Source: Chloroflexota bacterium
GTDB lineage: Bacteria > Chloroflexota > Dehalococcoidia > SZUA-161 > SpSt-899
Reading direction: 5' to 3'
Assembly (NCBI GenBank): GCA_018725455.1
Contig: QLUN01000005.1
Location: forward strand, 1 to 20,743
DNA: 20,743 nucleotides
The notes below the pieces were generated by a model, which was not told the origin of the DNA, searched no databases, and saw only the letters and a program-made list of their open reading frames with translations. A program made the position numbers and the translations under genes. This document shows, piece after piece, positions 6,588 to 12,948 of the stretch. Each line of letters begins with the position of its first letter. The first letter of the stretch is position 1.

Positions 6588-6992
6588 CTAAAGCTGGAAG
6601 ATACCCAAGGCGTTCCATGTGATAGAAATATCACCACCGTTAGGCGTTACGGGCAGGCCAGTAACACCAGTATTGATGAAGGCCACCAGCGGGGATGTTG
6701 CCGCAGTTCCGGTGTCGATATACAGGATGAGGGCTTCTACCGAAGCGCCCGAGACAGCGGTGAAAGTAACATCTGCACCGTCGAACACACCATCCACGAA
6801 CGTCTTTGCCCCGATAATCTGCGGAGTGCCTACAGCGGCAGCGGACGCCGCCGAGTAAAACTGATGCGCTGCACTGTAAGTATAGAGGCCGGTATCAATA
6901 AGAGCGACCCGAACTGTACCAGTCAACATATTGTTGTTGGGGGTAAACTGGAGAAGCTGTTCTTTCCACCGTGGATATAGTGCGTTAGCCAT
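6588..6992 (-). CDS. Conserved small virion protein (MANALYP family)
   Basis: A 134-residue product starts MANALYPRWKEQLLQFTPNN. It has the pattern TGTVRVALIDTGLYTYSAAH, then 'GVFDGADVTFTAVSG', 'EALILYIDTGTAATSPLVAF' and an ending 'GLPVTPNGGDISITWNALG'. This is a familiar phage protein in which short beta strands alternate with Thr/Gly turns; it is normally encoded among structural genes and carries no known enzyme activity. It is probably a virion decoration or fibre-associated piece, by inference only. The ATG at 6992 has AAGGAAAC just upstream. It lies nine bases after the DUF5872-like gene and nine before the 279-residue gene, consistent with one transcript for the whole block. Confidence 0.8.
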   Translation of the reverse strand: MANALYPRWKEQLLQFTPNNNMLTGTVRVALIDTGLYTYSAAHQFYSAASAAAVGTPQIIGAKTFVDGVFDGADVTFTAVSGASVEALILYIDTGTAATSPLVAFINTGVTGLPVTPNGGDISITWNALGIFQL

Positions 6993-7001
6993 GACGTTTC
7001 C

Positions 7002-7400
7002 TTACCTGAACTTTGCAGTCTTTGTTGCGACAGATTTAGGCTGCGGAACAAACTGCCTGCCCTTGGCCGTGCCCTTTCGCTTGGCTCTAGTCGTAGCCGC
7101 ATACTCTTTATCGCTCAGCGCTTCACGCGCTTTTTTCGGCAAATAGCGCTCACCCGTGGCCTTCGGACCCTGGGTAGACGGCTTGCCCGACTTGGTGCCC
7201 CAATCTTCCTTCGTCCATTTGGACAAGGACTTTTGCGCTTTTGTCTTTGGGCCTGTGTAACTACCGCCGGAAGCCTTGTAGCGCTGCGTTGCCATCTGCG
7301 CCTTGCGCGCGCTCCACTGGCCGGGTGCTCCCCCCTTGGAACCAGCCTTAACGTCAGCAACAATGCGCTTCCATCTAGGCTCGTTGGTGCGACCACTCAC
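7002..7400 (-). CDS. DUF5872-like basic protein
   Basis: A 132-residue, strongly basic product. The front half is Lys/Arg-rich (KRIVADVKAGSKGGAPGQWS, then RKAQMATQRYKASGG). The back half holds the motif KWTKEDWGTKSGKPS followed by ATGERYLPKKAREALSDKEY and AATTRAKRKGTAKGRQF, which I recognise as the DUF5872 signature. DUF5872 members are small proteins of unknown function common in phages and giant viruses; DNA or capsid binding is only a guess from charge. The start is GTG at 7400, overlapping the TGA of the upstream gene as GTGA, with GGAAG nine bases before it. It is one of a run of Lys-rich small proteins. Confidence 0.8.
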   Translation of the reverse strand: MSGRTNEPRWKRIVADVKAGSKGGAPGQWSARKAQMATQRYKASGGSYTGPKTKAQKSLSKWTKEDWGTKSGKPSTQGPKATGERYLPKKAREALSDKEYAATTRAKRKGTAKGRQFVPQPKSVATKTAKFR

Positions 7401-7678
7401 GAAAACAACTTCCGCATACCGATGAGGTCTGCACGGAGGCGCTTGCGTTTGCCTAACCGGGCGGGCGCTCTCTCTGCATCTTTGACCCGTTTGCGCGTAA
7501 TGCCGCGCGGGCTCTCGGTTCCGAAAGCAAGGCGCTGTGAAGGAGAAGGTTTCGACTTTCGAGTCTTACCACCGCGCGCGTAAACATCCACAACATCGGG
7601 GTTATCCTTACGGATAACTTTCTTTGCCTTGGGCATTTTAGAGGGGCGTATCGCCCCCATTCCGCGCGACGGTCGCAT
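7397..7678 (-). CDS. Small basic protein of unknown function, 93 residues
   Basis: The product begins MRPSRGMGAIRPSKMPKAKK and is dominated by Lys and Arg (ARGGKTRKSKPSPSQRLAF, then KRVKDAERAPARLGKRKRLR). It contains the segment NPDVVDVYARGGK and ends with RADLIGMRKLFS. No enzyme motif or membrane segment is visible and I do not recognise a family. The ATG at 7678 has TGAGGTAG upstream, a fair ribosome-binding site, and lies eight bases after the stop of the 53-residue gene. The end overlaps the next start by four bases. Its charge suggests binding to nucleic acid or to an acidic capsid surface, which is inference only. A second in-frame ATG at codon 7 could also serve. Confidence 0.65.
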   Translation of the reverse strand: MRPSRGMGAIRPSKMPKAKKVIRKDNPDVVDVYARGGKTRKSKPSPSQRLAFGTESPRGITRKRVKDAERAPARLGKRKRLRADLIGMRKLFS

Positions 7679-7686
7679 GAACTACC

Positions 7687-7848
7687 TCATTTCTTGTGGG
7701 AACCCATCTTCCCGCCGCCTCCGATGGAGTCGCCCTTCATTTTCGGCATCTTAGCCTTGGTCTTGCCTTTCTTGGCAATACCATCAGCCACCTTACGGAA
7801 CGACCCACCAGTAGCCATCTTGGGGCCGCAGCCTGCTTTACCCTTCAT
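7687..7848 (-). CDS. Tiny Lys/Gly-rich phage protein, 53 residues
   Basis: This short gene starts at ATG 7848 with AGGAG seven bases upstream and ends at TGA 7687. The product begins MKGKAGCGPKMATGGSFRKV and ends in a run of Lys, Met and Gly (KAKMPKMKGDSIGGGGKMGS). Its composition, with repeated K-M-x and GG motifs, resembles tiny proteins that are frequent in virion-gene blocks of uncultured phages, function unknown. It is probably disordered. The good ribosome-binding site, the 10-base gap to the 55-residue gene upstream and the eight-base gap to the 93-residue gene downstream support it as a real gene despite its size. Confidence 0.7.
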   Translation of the reverse strand: MKGKAGCGPKMATGGSFRKVADGIAKKGKTKAKMPKMKGDSIGGGGKMGSHKK

Positions 7849-7858
7849 AACCACTCTC

Positions 7859-8026
7859 CTACTTTCTTGAACGAACTACACGCCTGACACGAGGCTGTTC
7901 CGGTGGAGGCGAGTCCGCAACAGGGACAGGCTCTCCGGTCGCAGCAAAATAAATAGCACTGTCCCACCAGAACTCCTGCTTGCCGGAAACAACGGCAGCT
8001 TTGCGGGTGGTCTCGAAGGTGCTCAT
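7859..8026 (-). CDS. Small phage protein of unknown function, 55 residues
   Basis: An open frame from ATG 8026 to TAG 7859 encodes MSTFETTRKAAVVSGKQEFW and continues through an aromatic/acidic stretch (WDSAIYFAATGEPVPVADSP) to a basic tail (PRVRRVVRSRK). The ATG lies two bases after the stop of the membrane-anchored gene, with AAGGGAAAT upstream as ribosome-binding site. It fills an otherwise empty 168-base gap exactly, with matching strand and spacing on both sides, which is the main support. I do not recognise a family. The 'EFWWDSAIYFAATG' segment looks like a short amphipathic helix; no function can be assigned. Confidence 0.7.
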   Translation of the reverse strand: MSTFETTRKAAVVSGKQEFWWDSAIYFAATGEPVPVADSPPPEQPRVRRVVRSRK

Positions 8027-8028
8027 AG

Positions 8029-8343
8029 CTATTTCCCTTGAACTCTTACCTCTTTATACACTGCATCCAACTTATCTTCCAGACGTTTGAAACTGGAATC
8101 CAGACGATCAGACAAGACCTGCAAATCCTGTTTGTACTCGGCGCGGGTTATGTGCTCGCGCGCGATCTCCTCACGGGTAGAGCGGAGCAGCAGGTCTGTA
8201 GCGTCCATCTGGGTAAACTTTCCCCTCAAGAAAAACCCGACAACCATCATACCCATCGTGAGCAGGAGCAACCACAGTTCTGTAAACTCCTGCACGACTA
8301 TATCCCTTGTTCTGACTACTGGTTCGGGTTCTAACAGTCCCAT
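8029..8343 (-). CDS. Membrane-anchored coiled-coil protein, holin-like candidate
   Basis: A 104-residue product. After a short acidic front there is one membrane segment (about residues 22-40, LWLLLLTMGMMVVGFFLRG). A charged helical region follows (about 45-100: STREEIAREHITRAEYKQDL, then VLSDRLDSSFKRLEDKLDAV) with heptad-like spacing, a likely coiled coil. One membrane helix plus a charged C-terminal helix is seen in some phage holins and in XhlA-type proteins, and no other holin is visible in the window. However it lies far from the endolysin and spanins, so a virion or membrane-contact role is also possible. The ATG at 8343 has AAGGCGAGG upstream and overlaps the DUF6321-like gene by 13 bases. 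The topology is seen; the holin role is inference. Confidence 0.55.
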   Translation of the reverse strand: MGLLEPEPVVRTRDIVVQEFTELWLLLLTMGMMVVGFFLRGKFTQMDATDLLLRSTREEIAREHITRAEYKQDLQVLSDRLDSSFKRLEDKLDAVYKEVRVQGK

Positions 8344-8570
8344 ACACGCCTCGCCTTACGTAGACGACTATTCGGGTCTTTGGCCGCCTTAGGCCACATT
8401 TTCATCTGGCCCGCCGATCTCGCACAAAAACTCTTTTTACGCTTGCCGCCCTCCGGTTGGGGTGGCTTCAAATCCATACCCTGTTTCTTGGCCGACGCCC
8501 GCCCCTTGGCGTTGAGCCCGCCTTTTGGGTTCTTGCCCTCTTTGCGGGTCCACGCCGGAGTCTTAGCCAT
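8331..8570 (-). CDS. DUF6321-like small basic protein
   Basis: A 79-residue product has the signature TPAWTRKEGKNPKGGLNAKG followed directly by RASAKKQGMDLKPPQPEGGK. It continues with KRKKSFCARSAGQMKMWPKA and a basic end (SRLRKARRVWDC). I recognise the 'W.RKEGKNPKGGLNAKGR.S' pattern as DUF6321, a family of short basic proteins widespread in phages and of unknown function. It is probably a virion or nucleic-acid-contacting protein, from charge and location only. Its start overlaps the end of the upstream 101-residue gene by eight bases, and its end overlaps the membrane-protein start by 13, so the three genes are translationally linked. Confidence 0.85.
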   Translation of the reverse strand: MAKTPAWTRKEGKNPKGGLNAKGRASAKKQGMDLKPPQPEGGKRKKSFCARSAGQMKMWPKAAKDPNSRLRKARRVWDC

Positions 8571-8868
8571 AAAACACCACTACCGATGTTGCGTTGGTAA
8601 GAGTGCCATGCAGCGGACGATCAGCCAGAATACCCTGACCAGGCATGATTATGTATATCGAACCAGCGTTTACACTCGTGGGAGTGGCAATCTGGACAAG
8701 CACACCACCACTGGCCCCATCTCGAATAGTCACGTTCCCGGCGGAAGCCCCGCAAACGGCATAGATGGCCTTGATACGAGAGCGCCCGAGATTGGTGCCG
8801 CCCTGTGTCTGGAAGTTACCAGTGGCATTGAGCGGCTGCGTAGATAGAACGTCAGTTTGCATAGCCAT
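8563..8868 (-). CDS. Small conserved virion-like protein, 101 residues
   Basis: The product starts MAMQTDVLSTQPLNATGNFQ, then GRSRIKAIYAVCGASAGNVT and a beta-strand pattern (IRDGASGGVLVQIATPTSVN, 'GSIYIIMPGQGILADRPLHG', 'TSVVVFYG'). Similar small beta-sandwich proteins are common among phage structural genes, where an 'IKAIYA...G.V.I.DG..G...' opening is usual. The role is probably virion-associated, without known activity. The ATG at 8868 has AAGGA seven bases upstream; a second ATG two codons later is less well placed. It follows the 177-residue gene by 13 bases and overlaps the DUF6321-like gene. No membrane or secretion signal is seen. Confidence 0.75.
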   Translation of the reverse strand: MAMQTDVLSTQPLNATGNFQTQGGTNLGRSRIKAIYAVCGASAGNVTIRDGASGGVLVQIATPTSVNAGSIYIIMPGQGILADRPLHGTLTNATSVVVFYG

Positions 8869-8881
8869 GGCTTATTCCTTA

Positions 8882-9415
8882 TCAGGCGTCAGCAAACGGG
8901 GTCGCAAGCACACCCGACCCGATAACGACACCCTGCACGAAGTATCTCAGGGGAGCCACAGCAGTAACTTGCAGCCATGTCCCGGCGATACCGCCAGTCG
9001 TGGAACCGTTGAAGTTGATGAAATCATTGGAAGCTGCTGGCACGAAGCCGCTTGCAGCGCCACCAGCGGAAGGCACCATGAGCAAAGAGCCTACAAACCT
9101 GTCGATACCGTTCGTCCCGAGCTTCCAGTTGGTAGCCGTGGTCTCGACGAAAAAGTTGTAGCTGATACCGATGTTGTTCCGCGTGCTCACAGGACCGCCC
9201 GGTCCGGCGGAGTCGGGAGCCGGAGTAGCGATGATAGCCGGGAGCGTGATGACAAGCGTTGCATCGTTGGTACGGATAATGCGGCTGCCACCGTGAAGTT
9301 CGGGGGAAACTGTCACCGTGTTGGTGTTATCCGGGATGTTTACAACAGCCCCGGAACCGTAGGTAATAAACCCGTTGAGCGAGCGTACGGGACCGCTGAA
9401 TGATGTAATAGCCAT
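8882..9415 (-). CDS. Virion-like beta-rich protein, 177 residues
   Basis: The product begins MAITSFSGPVRSLNGFITYG and is rich in Gly, Thr, Asn and short strands (VVNIPDNTNTVTVSPELHGG, IIRTNDATLVITLPAIIATP). Later it has 'NNIGISYNFFVETTATNWKL' and 'GTWLQVTAVAPLRYFVQGVV'. The pattern suggests a capsid or tail surface protein; I know no function. The ATG at 9415 has CGGAG about six bases upstream. It is the first gene after a 120-base non-coding stretch with a candidate promoter and hairpins, so it may head a separate transcript that covers the virion genes to its left. No enzyme motif or transmembrane segment is present. Confidence 0.75.
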   Translation of the reverse strand: MAITSFSGPVRSLNGFITYGSGAVVNIPDNTNTVTVSPELHGGSRIIRTNDATLVITLPAIIATPAPDSAGPGGPVSTRNNIGISYNFFVETTATNWKLGTNGIDRFVGSLLMVPSAGGAASGFVPAASNDFINFNGSTTGGIAGTWLQVTAVAPLRYFVQGVVIGSGVLATPFADA

Positions 9416-9440
9416 TTTTATCTCCGTGTAGTAGCACCAC

Positions 9441-9483
9441 CCCGTATCGTCTCTACTACGTCTGCTAGGTCAGTCGATACGGG
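9441..9483 (-). promoter_or_regulatory. Leader hairpin, 9-bp stem, upstream of the 177-residue virion gene
   Basis: CCCGTATCG at 9441-9449 pairs perfectly with CGATACGGG at 9475-9483 around a 25-base loop. An alternative, mutually exclusive pairing exists in which GTAGTAG near 9428 pairs with CTACTAC near 9453. The element lies between a candidate promoter and the ATG at 9415, so it would be in the untranslated leader on the minus-strand RNA. It lacks the U-run of an intrinsic terminator. A role in RNA stability or translation control is possible, not shown. Confidence 0.45.
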
Positions 9484-9503
9484 TATTCATTCCTAGGTAA
9501 AGC

Positions 9504-9532
9504 ACCATAACCTAACCGATGTTAGATGTGAA
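9504..9532 (-). promoter_or_regulatory. Candidate sigma-70-type promoter with an internal dyad
   Basis: On the minus strand TTCACA (9532-9527) lies 17 bases before TATGGT (9509-9504), matching the -35 and -10 consensus at five and four of six positions with ideal spacing. The spacer holds an inverted repeat, CTAAC-CGAT-GTTAG at 9512-9525, in the position of a typical operator. It lies in one of the few non-coding stretches, downstream of a terminator and upstream of a virion gene. The -10 match is modest, so this remains a candidate. Confidence 0.35.
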
Positions 9533-9537
9533 GCGTG

Positions 9538-9777
9538 TCACCGTTTCTTCGGGGCTTTTTTACAAACCACACCGCCCTTGGCGCGACCGGTTGCAGCACG
9601 GCGAGCTTTTACTCGGGCTTCCTCGGCCTTCATATAAGCAGCGTCGTCGTGACGGGAGGGACGAGAGCGGGGTGCGGACTTTTCTCCGGCCTCTCTCAGC
9701 GTCTTGGAAATAGGCAGAACTGTATCCGTAAACCGCTGCTTTGCTTTCTCCACGCGCGACATTTCAGGCTTTGTCAT
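9538..9777 (-). CDS. Small Lys/Arg-rich protein, 79 residues
   Basis: The product starts MTKPEMSRVEKAKQRFTDTV and is very basic (KSAPRSRPSRHDDAAYMKAE, EARVKARRAATGRAKGGVV, ending KKAPKKR). The front and middle look helical with charged faces. I do not recognise a family. The ATG at 9777 lies inside the end of the preceding 63-residue gene (14-base overlap), which suggests coupled translation. It ends before the only sizeable non-coding gap in the window. Like several neighbours to the left, its charge would suit contact with DNA or an acidic capsid interior, but that is speculation. Confidence 0.6.
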   Translation of the reverse strand: MTKPEMSRVEKAKQRFTDTVLPISKTLREAGEKSAPRSRPSRHDDAAYMKAEEARVKARRAATGRAKGGVVCKKAPKKR

Positions 9778-9955
9778 CGGGCTTTTTCCTGTCTCGGGCC
9801 TGTGTCAACGCCGAAGCGCAAACAGCCCGTATCTCCATATAGGTAAGCAGGTGGGGGCGGTTTATGCCGCGCGCTGCAATGGATGCAATGGGTGCCGAAG
9901 TGTGCTCACCAGCAAGCACTTTACAAGCCAACACTGCCCGCTCGATAAACTTCAT
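9764..9955 (-). CDS. Small protein of unknown function, 63 residues
   Basis: The frame is open from a TTG at 9988, but that start lies inside the terminator hairpin. The ATG at 9955, directly preceded by AGGAG and with AAGGG further upstream, is the better start and gives MKFIERAVLACKVLAGEHTS, then APIASIAARGINRPHLLTYM. The product is mostly helical with two cysteine or alanine-rich helices and a charged end (ALTQARDRKKPDDKA). No family is recognised. It lies 17 bases beyond the hairpin that follows the capsid gene, so its mRNA must come from read-through or from processing. It overlaps the 79-residue gene by 14 bases. Confidence 0.55.
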   Translation of the reverse strand: MKFIERAVLACKVLAGEHTSAPIASIAARGINRPHLLTYMEIRAVCASALTQARDRKKPDDKA

Positions 9956-9971
9956 CTCCTGCGCCCTTGCT

Positions 9972-10006
9972 AAAAAGCCCCCGGCCAAAATGACCAGGGG
10001 CTTTTT
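9972..10006 (-). terminator. Strong intrinsic terminator after the major capsid gene (bidirectional form)
   Basis: AAAAAGCCCC (9972-9981) pairs perfectly with GGGGCTTTTT (9997-10006); inside, GG and CC add two more pairs after one mismatch, leaving a nine-base loop. On the minus strand the stem ends in a U5 tract, as expected of a Rho-independent terminator, 18 bases after the capsid stop at 10025. The A/T symmetry would let it work in both directions. It probably sets the ratio of capsid to downstream transcripts. Confidence 0.85.
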
Positions 10007-10024
10007 GTTTACCGGCCTTATCCG

Positions 10025-10933
10025 TCAGGCCCCTGCGGAACCATAGATACCGAGGGGGTCCGACCAACCGAAGCTATAACGCTCGCGGCTCTTGTAGCGG
10101 ACGTTCCCGGTGTCGAAGTCGCCGTCCATAGAATTGGAAAGCGGAGCACGGACAAAGTGCTTCAGACCATTCGGCACGTCGGTAGTAAGGAACCACGCAT
10201 CCGGGTCGGTCAGGAAGTGGTTGACCGTGTATCCCTCGGGGATGGACCCGTTGTTCTTCAGCGCGTTGATGTCGTTGTCGGCGGTAGCCGGGCGACCTTC
10301 ACTTTGCAGAAGGCGGGTTGCAACGAACATCAGGTTCACCGGGATAACCAGCTTGCGTGGCTTTGCCGCGATGAGCAGTCCGCGTTCGTCAGTCCATAGA
10401 GCGATCTGGATAACCGCTGCCTCAAGCGAAGTTTCGTTGAGGTCTGCGGGCGTCGTCGGGATGTTCGAGTTCACACCACCCGAAACGAGCGGGTGCGCCG
10501 CGCTGAACAGGGGCACACCATCACCACCGACAAATGCGGGGGTGAACCCGTTGTTCAGGATTGCTGCGCCCTTCGTCTGCTTCGTGAAGGCCATGGCACG
10601 GGCAAGTGCCTTGGTGTAGCGAGACGACAGCGAGTCGTAGAGGTTATCTTCAATGGCTTCTTCCGTGAGCGAGAACCCGAGGGCAATCGTCTCGTGGTTG
10701 TAGCGAGCAGTGAAAACTTCCTGCGCGTTATCGTATGCGATGGCAGAACCTTCGTTCTTGACCGGCGCGGCGGCAAAACCAGAGAGCTTGGTTTCTTCTT
10801 CGAAAGAACGCTCGGAAGTCTCCGTCTCGAAGATTTCCTTGTGCTCCTCGCCATAGCGAGCATACTCCAGACCGAACAGGGCGTTCAGACCGGGGAGAAG
10901 TTCTTTAAGAAGCTGTGCGCGTGAAATAGCCAT
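10025..10933 (-). CDS. Major capsid protein (Mu gpT-like family)
   Basis: A 302-residue product begins MAISRAQLLKELLPGLNALF. Family features include the 'LFGLEYARYGEEHKEIFETE' front with the acidic 'ETSERSFEEETKLSGF' extension, and the 'QEVFTARYNHETIALGFSLT' strand. The helical 'EEAIEDNLYDSLSSRYTKAL', 'PLFSAAHPLVSGG', 'ERGLLIAAKPRKLVIP' and the C-terminal 'SMDGDFDTGNVRYKSRERYS' follow. These match the Mu major head subunit (gpT) type of HK97-fold capsid protein. It forms the icosahedral shell with the scaffold and decoration-like proteins encoded just upstream. The ATG at 10933 has GAGGAG nine bases upstream, a strong site suited to a highly expressed protein. A strong terminator follows immediately. 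The length is typical for the family. Confidence 0.93.
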   Translation of the reverse strand: MAISRAQLLKELLPGLNALFGLEYARYGEEHKEIFETETSERSFEEETKLSGFAAAPVKNEGSAIAYDNAQEVFTARYNHETIALGFSLTEEAIEDNLYDSLSSRYTKALARAMAFTKQTKGAAILNNGFTPAFVGGDGVPLFSAAHPLVSGGVNSNIPTTPADLNETSLEAAVIQIALWTDERGLLIAAKPRKLVIPVNLMFVATRLLQSEGRPATADNDINALKNNGSIPEGYTVNHFLTDPDAWFLTTDVPNGLKHFVRAPLSNSMDGDFDTGNVRYKSRERYSFGWSDPLGIYGSAGA

Positions 10934-10946
10934 TTAATAATACTCC

Positions 10947-11540
10947 TCAGACGCCAGTCGGGTTGTTGTACTGGTGCACACCGGCGTTCCACTTTACGAT
11001 CACTTCGGTAAAGAGGGTCGGAGTGCCAGCCGGGGACGACTCAGGCACAACGTCGATGATACGAACCGGAAGGGTAGCCGTGGTGGCCGTGGTGGCCGAC
11101 ACAGCAACACGGGAATTACCGGTAACAGTGTTACCAGGGTTTTGGACAAGCGAAGTGTTGTTGCCAACATTCGTGCGCTGCACCGTGCCGATAACCGTGC
11201 CAGCAGTAACAACCGCGACCCGATAAAGTTGGTCCGGGTCGTCCTGCACATATGCCTCGATGTTCGGTGCCACCACATTGCCAGGGTAGAACTGCCGGAA
11301 CGTCTGGCCGAACACGGGGTCGCTGAAAGTGCACCCGAGAAACACACCAACCGGCGTAGCCGTTGTGGTGCCCACGTCCTTCACAAGCGTTCCATCTGCC
11401 GACAACGACACAATATCGCCGTAGAAGATAGGCGTGACGGCACCGGACGCGATGGGGATAAGGCGGGTTTGACCCGCAAACACTTGCCCACCGATAAGAT
11501 TGATGGGCGCGAGACCGTAGGGGGCTGCTGCTGCGGGCAT
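10947..11540 (-). CDS. Head decoration-like / capsid-associated protein
   Basis: A 197-residue product starts MPAAAAPYGLAPINLIGGQV. It continues with 'FAGQTRLIPIASGAVTPIFY', 'GDIVSLSADGTLVKDVGTTT' and 'PVGVFLGCTFSDPVFGQTFR'. The 'YGL.P.NLIGGQV.AG.TR..PI' front is common to proteins encoded directly before Mu-type capsid genes. The later part is strand-rich with Thr/Val repeats (TVTGNSRVAVSATTATTATL) and an 'EVIVKWNAGVHQYNNPTGV' end. The likely role is to decorate or stabilise the capsid surface, by position and beta-rich character. The ATG at 11540 has CAGGAG upstream. It lies 13 bases before the capsid gene, and both probably share one strong transcript ending at the terminator near 9990. 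Confidence 0.75.
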   Translation of the reverse strand: MPAAAAPYGLAPINLIGGQVFAGQTRLIPIASGAVTPIFYGDIVSLSADGTLVKDVGTTTATPVGVFLGCTFSDPVFGQTFRQFYPGNVVAPNIEAYVQDDPDQLYRVAVVTAGTVIGTVQRTNVGNNTSLVQNPGNTVTGNSRVAVSATTATTATLPVRIIDVVPESSPAGTPTLFTEVIVKWNAGVHQYNNPTGV

Positions 11541-11555
11541 ATTTAACTCCTGTCC

Positions 11556-12005
11556 TTACTTGCCTTTGCCAAACGAAATCGTCGATTTACGTTCGCGGAA
11601 TAGGGGCATACGCGGGTCATTCTCGCGCATGAAGTTGTTATCAACCGATTCCATCTGGTCACGGTTCTGGCGGTTAAAGTGCGCTTCACGCTGGGCAACA
11701 AACGTATCGGGCATCTTGCAGAGAAGCAGACCGCCGACCTCGATGTTGTCGGGAAACCGGCTAGTGGTGTCCCTTACCATCTGAAACTGCGGCTGTTCTT
11801 CAACGCGAACCGGCTCCCAACCTTCACGAAACTTGGAGGAAACATTCCGAGGGTCTTGCTGGGTCATCGTGGTCACACGAACCCAACGATACGCATAGCC
11901 CGGCAGCTTATCCGGCTCCGGGAGGACAGACGCGGGCTGCCACGAAGTCGGGCGGCCCGACATATCGCGGGTTTCCATGTCTCTGAACGTACGTGCCTCA
12001 ATCAT
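11556..12005 (-). CDS. Conserved head-module protein of unknown function, 149 residues
   Basis: The product has a 'RPTSWQPASVLPEPDKLPGY' front followed by 'AYRWVRVTTMTQQDPRNVSS', then 'KFREGWEPVRVEEQPQFQMV', 'NIEVGGLLLCKMPDTFVAQR' and a charged end (ENDPRMPLFRERKSTISFGK). The 'YRWVRV....D..N...K..EGWEPV' motif recurs in proteins found between scaffold and capsid genes of uncultured phages, so this is a recognised head-module component without known activity. The ATG at 12005 follows the scaffold stop by one base, with CAGGGAAC upstream as ribosome-binding site. It probably takes part in capsid assembly with the scaffold. No enzyme motif or zinc site is visible. Confidence 0.75.
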   Translation of the reverse strand: MIEARTFRDMETRDMSGRPTSWQPASVLPEPDKLPGYAYRWVRVTTMTQQDPRNVSSKFREGWEPVRVEEQPQFQMVRDTTSRFPDNIEVGGLLLCKMPDTFVAQREAHFNRQNRDQMESVDNNFMRENDPRMPLFRERKSTISFGKGK

Positions 12006-12006
12006 A

Positions 12007-12936
12007 TTAGTTCCCTGCCATCTTCACTACTTCCCTCGCGTATTGCTCCGGCGTAAGGCCGAGGCGTTTGGCGATGGATAACTGGGATTGGTTCAGCACA
12101 ATGCGTTTTGAAGCTGTGCTACGAGAGGCAGGAGCGACCACGGCGGGGGCTCGGCTCTCCGAACGGGTCTGGCGAGATTGCTTACGCTCCTCCGGCTCGA
12201 AATACTCCGGGAAGCGCTGCCGCATGGTCTTGTCGATGCGGCCCCAATACTCGTCGGTTCCAATATACGGAACCCCGTTATCTTTAGCGAGCTTCTGATG
12301 AAGCCCGAGTGCAGCAGCAGTCATCTCCGGGTCCGACCCATACCACGAATTGCGCTCTTGCCACGCAAGGGCTTTCTGGTCTGGACGCGGTATATCTTGC
12401 GTCTGCTGCGTTTCTTGTAGCTCATTCTGTTGGGGCTGTAAAGCGGGTTTGTACTGCTTCAACTGTTCCAGCCGATAAGTCGCAGAAGTCAGGATTTCCT
12501 GTGCATCGGCAAGTTTGTCGGAGTCGCCACTATCGAACGCCTCCTTGTAAGCCCGCTTGGCCTTCTCGACTTCAAGCTCGGCAGTGCCCCGGTAGCTTGT
12601 AAGCAGGTGTTCTTCGCCGCTTGTCAGCGTCTGACGAAGATTTTTGTTCTCCTCGTAGACACGTTTTACAACGCTAAGTGCCTCCTGCTGCTCGCGGAGC
12701 GCGCGCTCTTTCTCGCGGCGCTCGTCATGGAACGCTTTCTTGTATTGCTTGATGCGCTGCTTTACCGCGTCGTCGTATTTATCAAGCTCGTCGTTGTCGA
12801 GTTCTTCGACAATTTCCTTCGGCAGGGGCTGCCTGCCCCTATCCTCTGGCGGAGTATCGTCCTCGATAACAACCTCGAAGTCATCTTCCTGACTAACAAG
12901 GTTAGTTTCCTGGTCGTTATCTGGTTCCATAGCCAT
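12007..12936 (-). CDS. Capsid scaffold protein
   Basis: A 309-residue, highly charged, mostly helical product. The front is acidic (EDDFEVVIEDDTPPEDRGRQ) and is followed by a long coiled-coil region from about 55 to 165 (KYDDAVKQRIKQYKKAFHDE, REKERALREQQEALSVVKRV and on). A Gln/Pro-rich linker precedes 'SWYGSDPEMTAAALGLHQKL' and 'TDEYWGRIDKTMRQRFPEYF'. The C-terminal basic helix (RIVLNQSQLSIAKRLGLTPE, QYAREVVKMAG) is the sort of capsid-binding tail seen in scaffolds. This order is that of phage scaffold proteins placed between portal and capsid genes. The protein would line the procapsid and leave before DNA entry. The ATG at 12936 has GGAGAG five bases upstream. No protease motif is visible. 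Confidence 0.88.
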   Translation of the reverse strand: MAMEPDNDQETNLVSQEDDFEVVIEDDTPPEDRGRQPLPKEIVEELDNDELDKYDDAVKQRIKQYKKAFHDERREKERALREQQEALSVVKRVYEENKNLRQTLTSGEEHLLTSYRGTAELEVEKAKRAYKEAFDSGDSDKLADAQEILTSATYRLEQLKQYKPALQPQQNELQETQQTQDIPRPDQKALAWQERNSWYGSDPEMTAAALGLHQKLAKDNGVPYIGTDEYWGRIDKTMRQRFPEYFEPEERKQSRQTRSESRAPAVVAPASRSTASKRIVLNQSQLSIAKRLGLTPEQYAREVVKMAGN

Positions 12937-12948
12937 ACGTTCTCTCCA

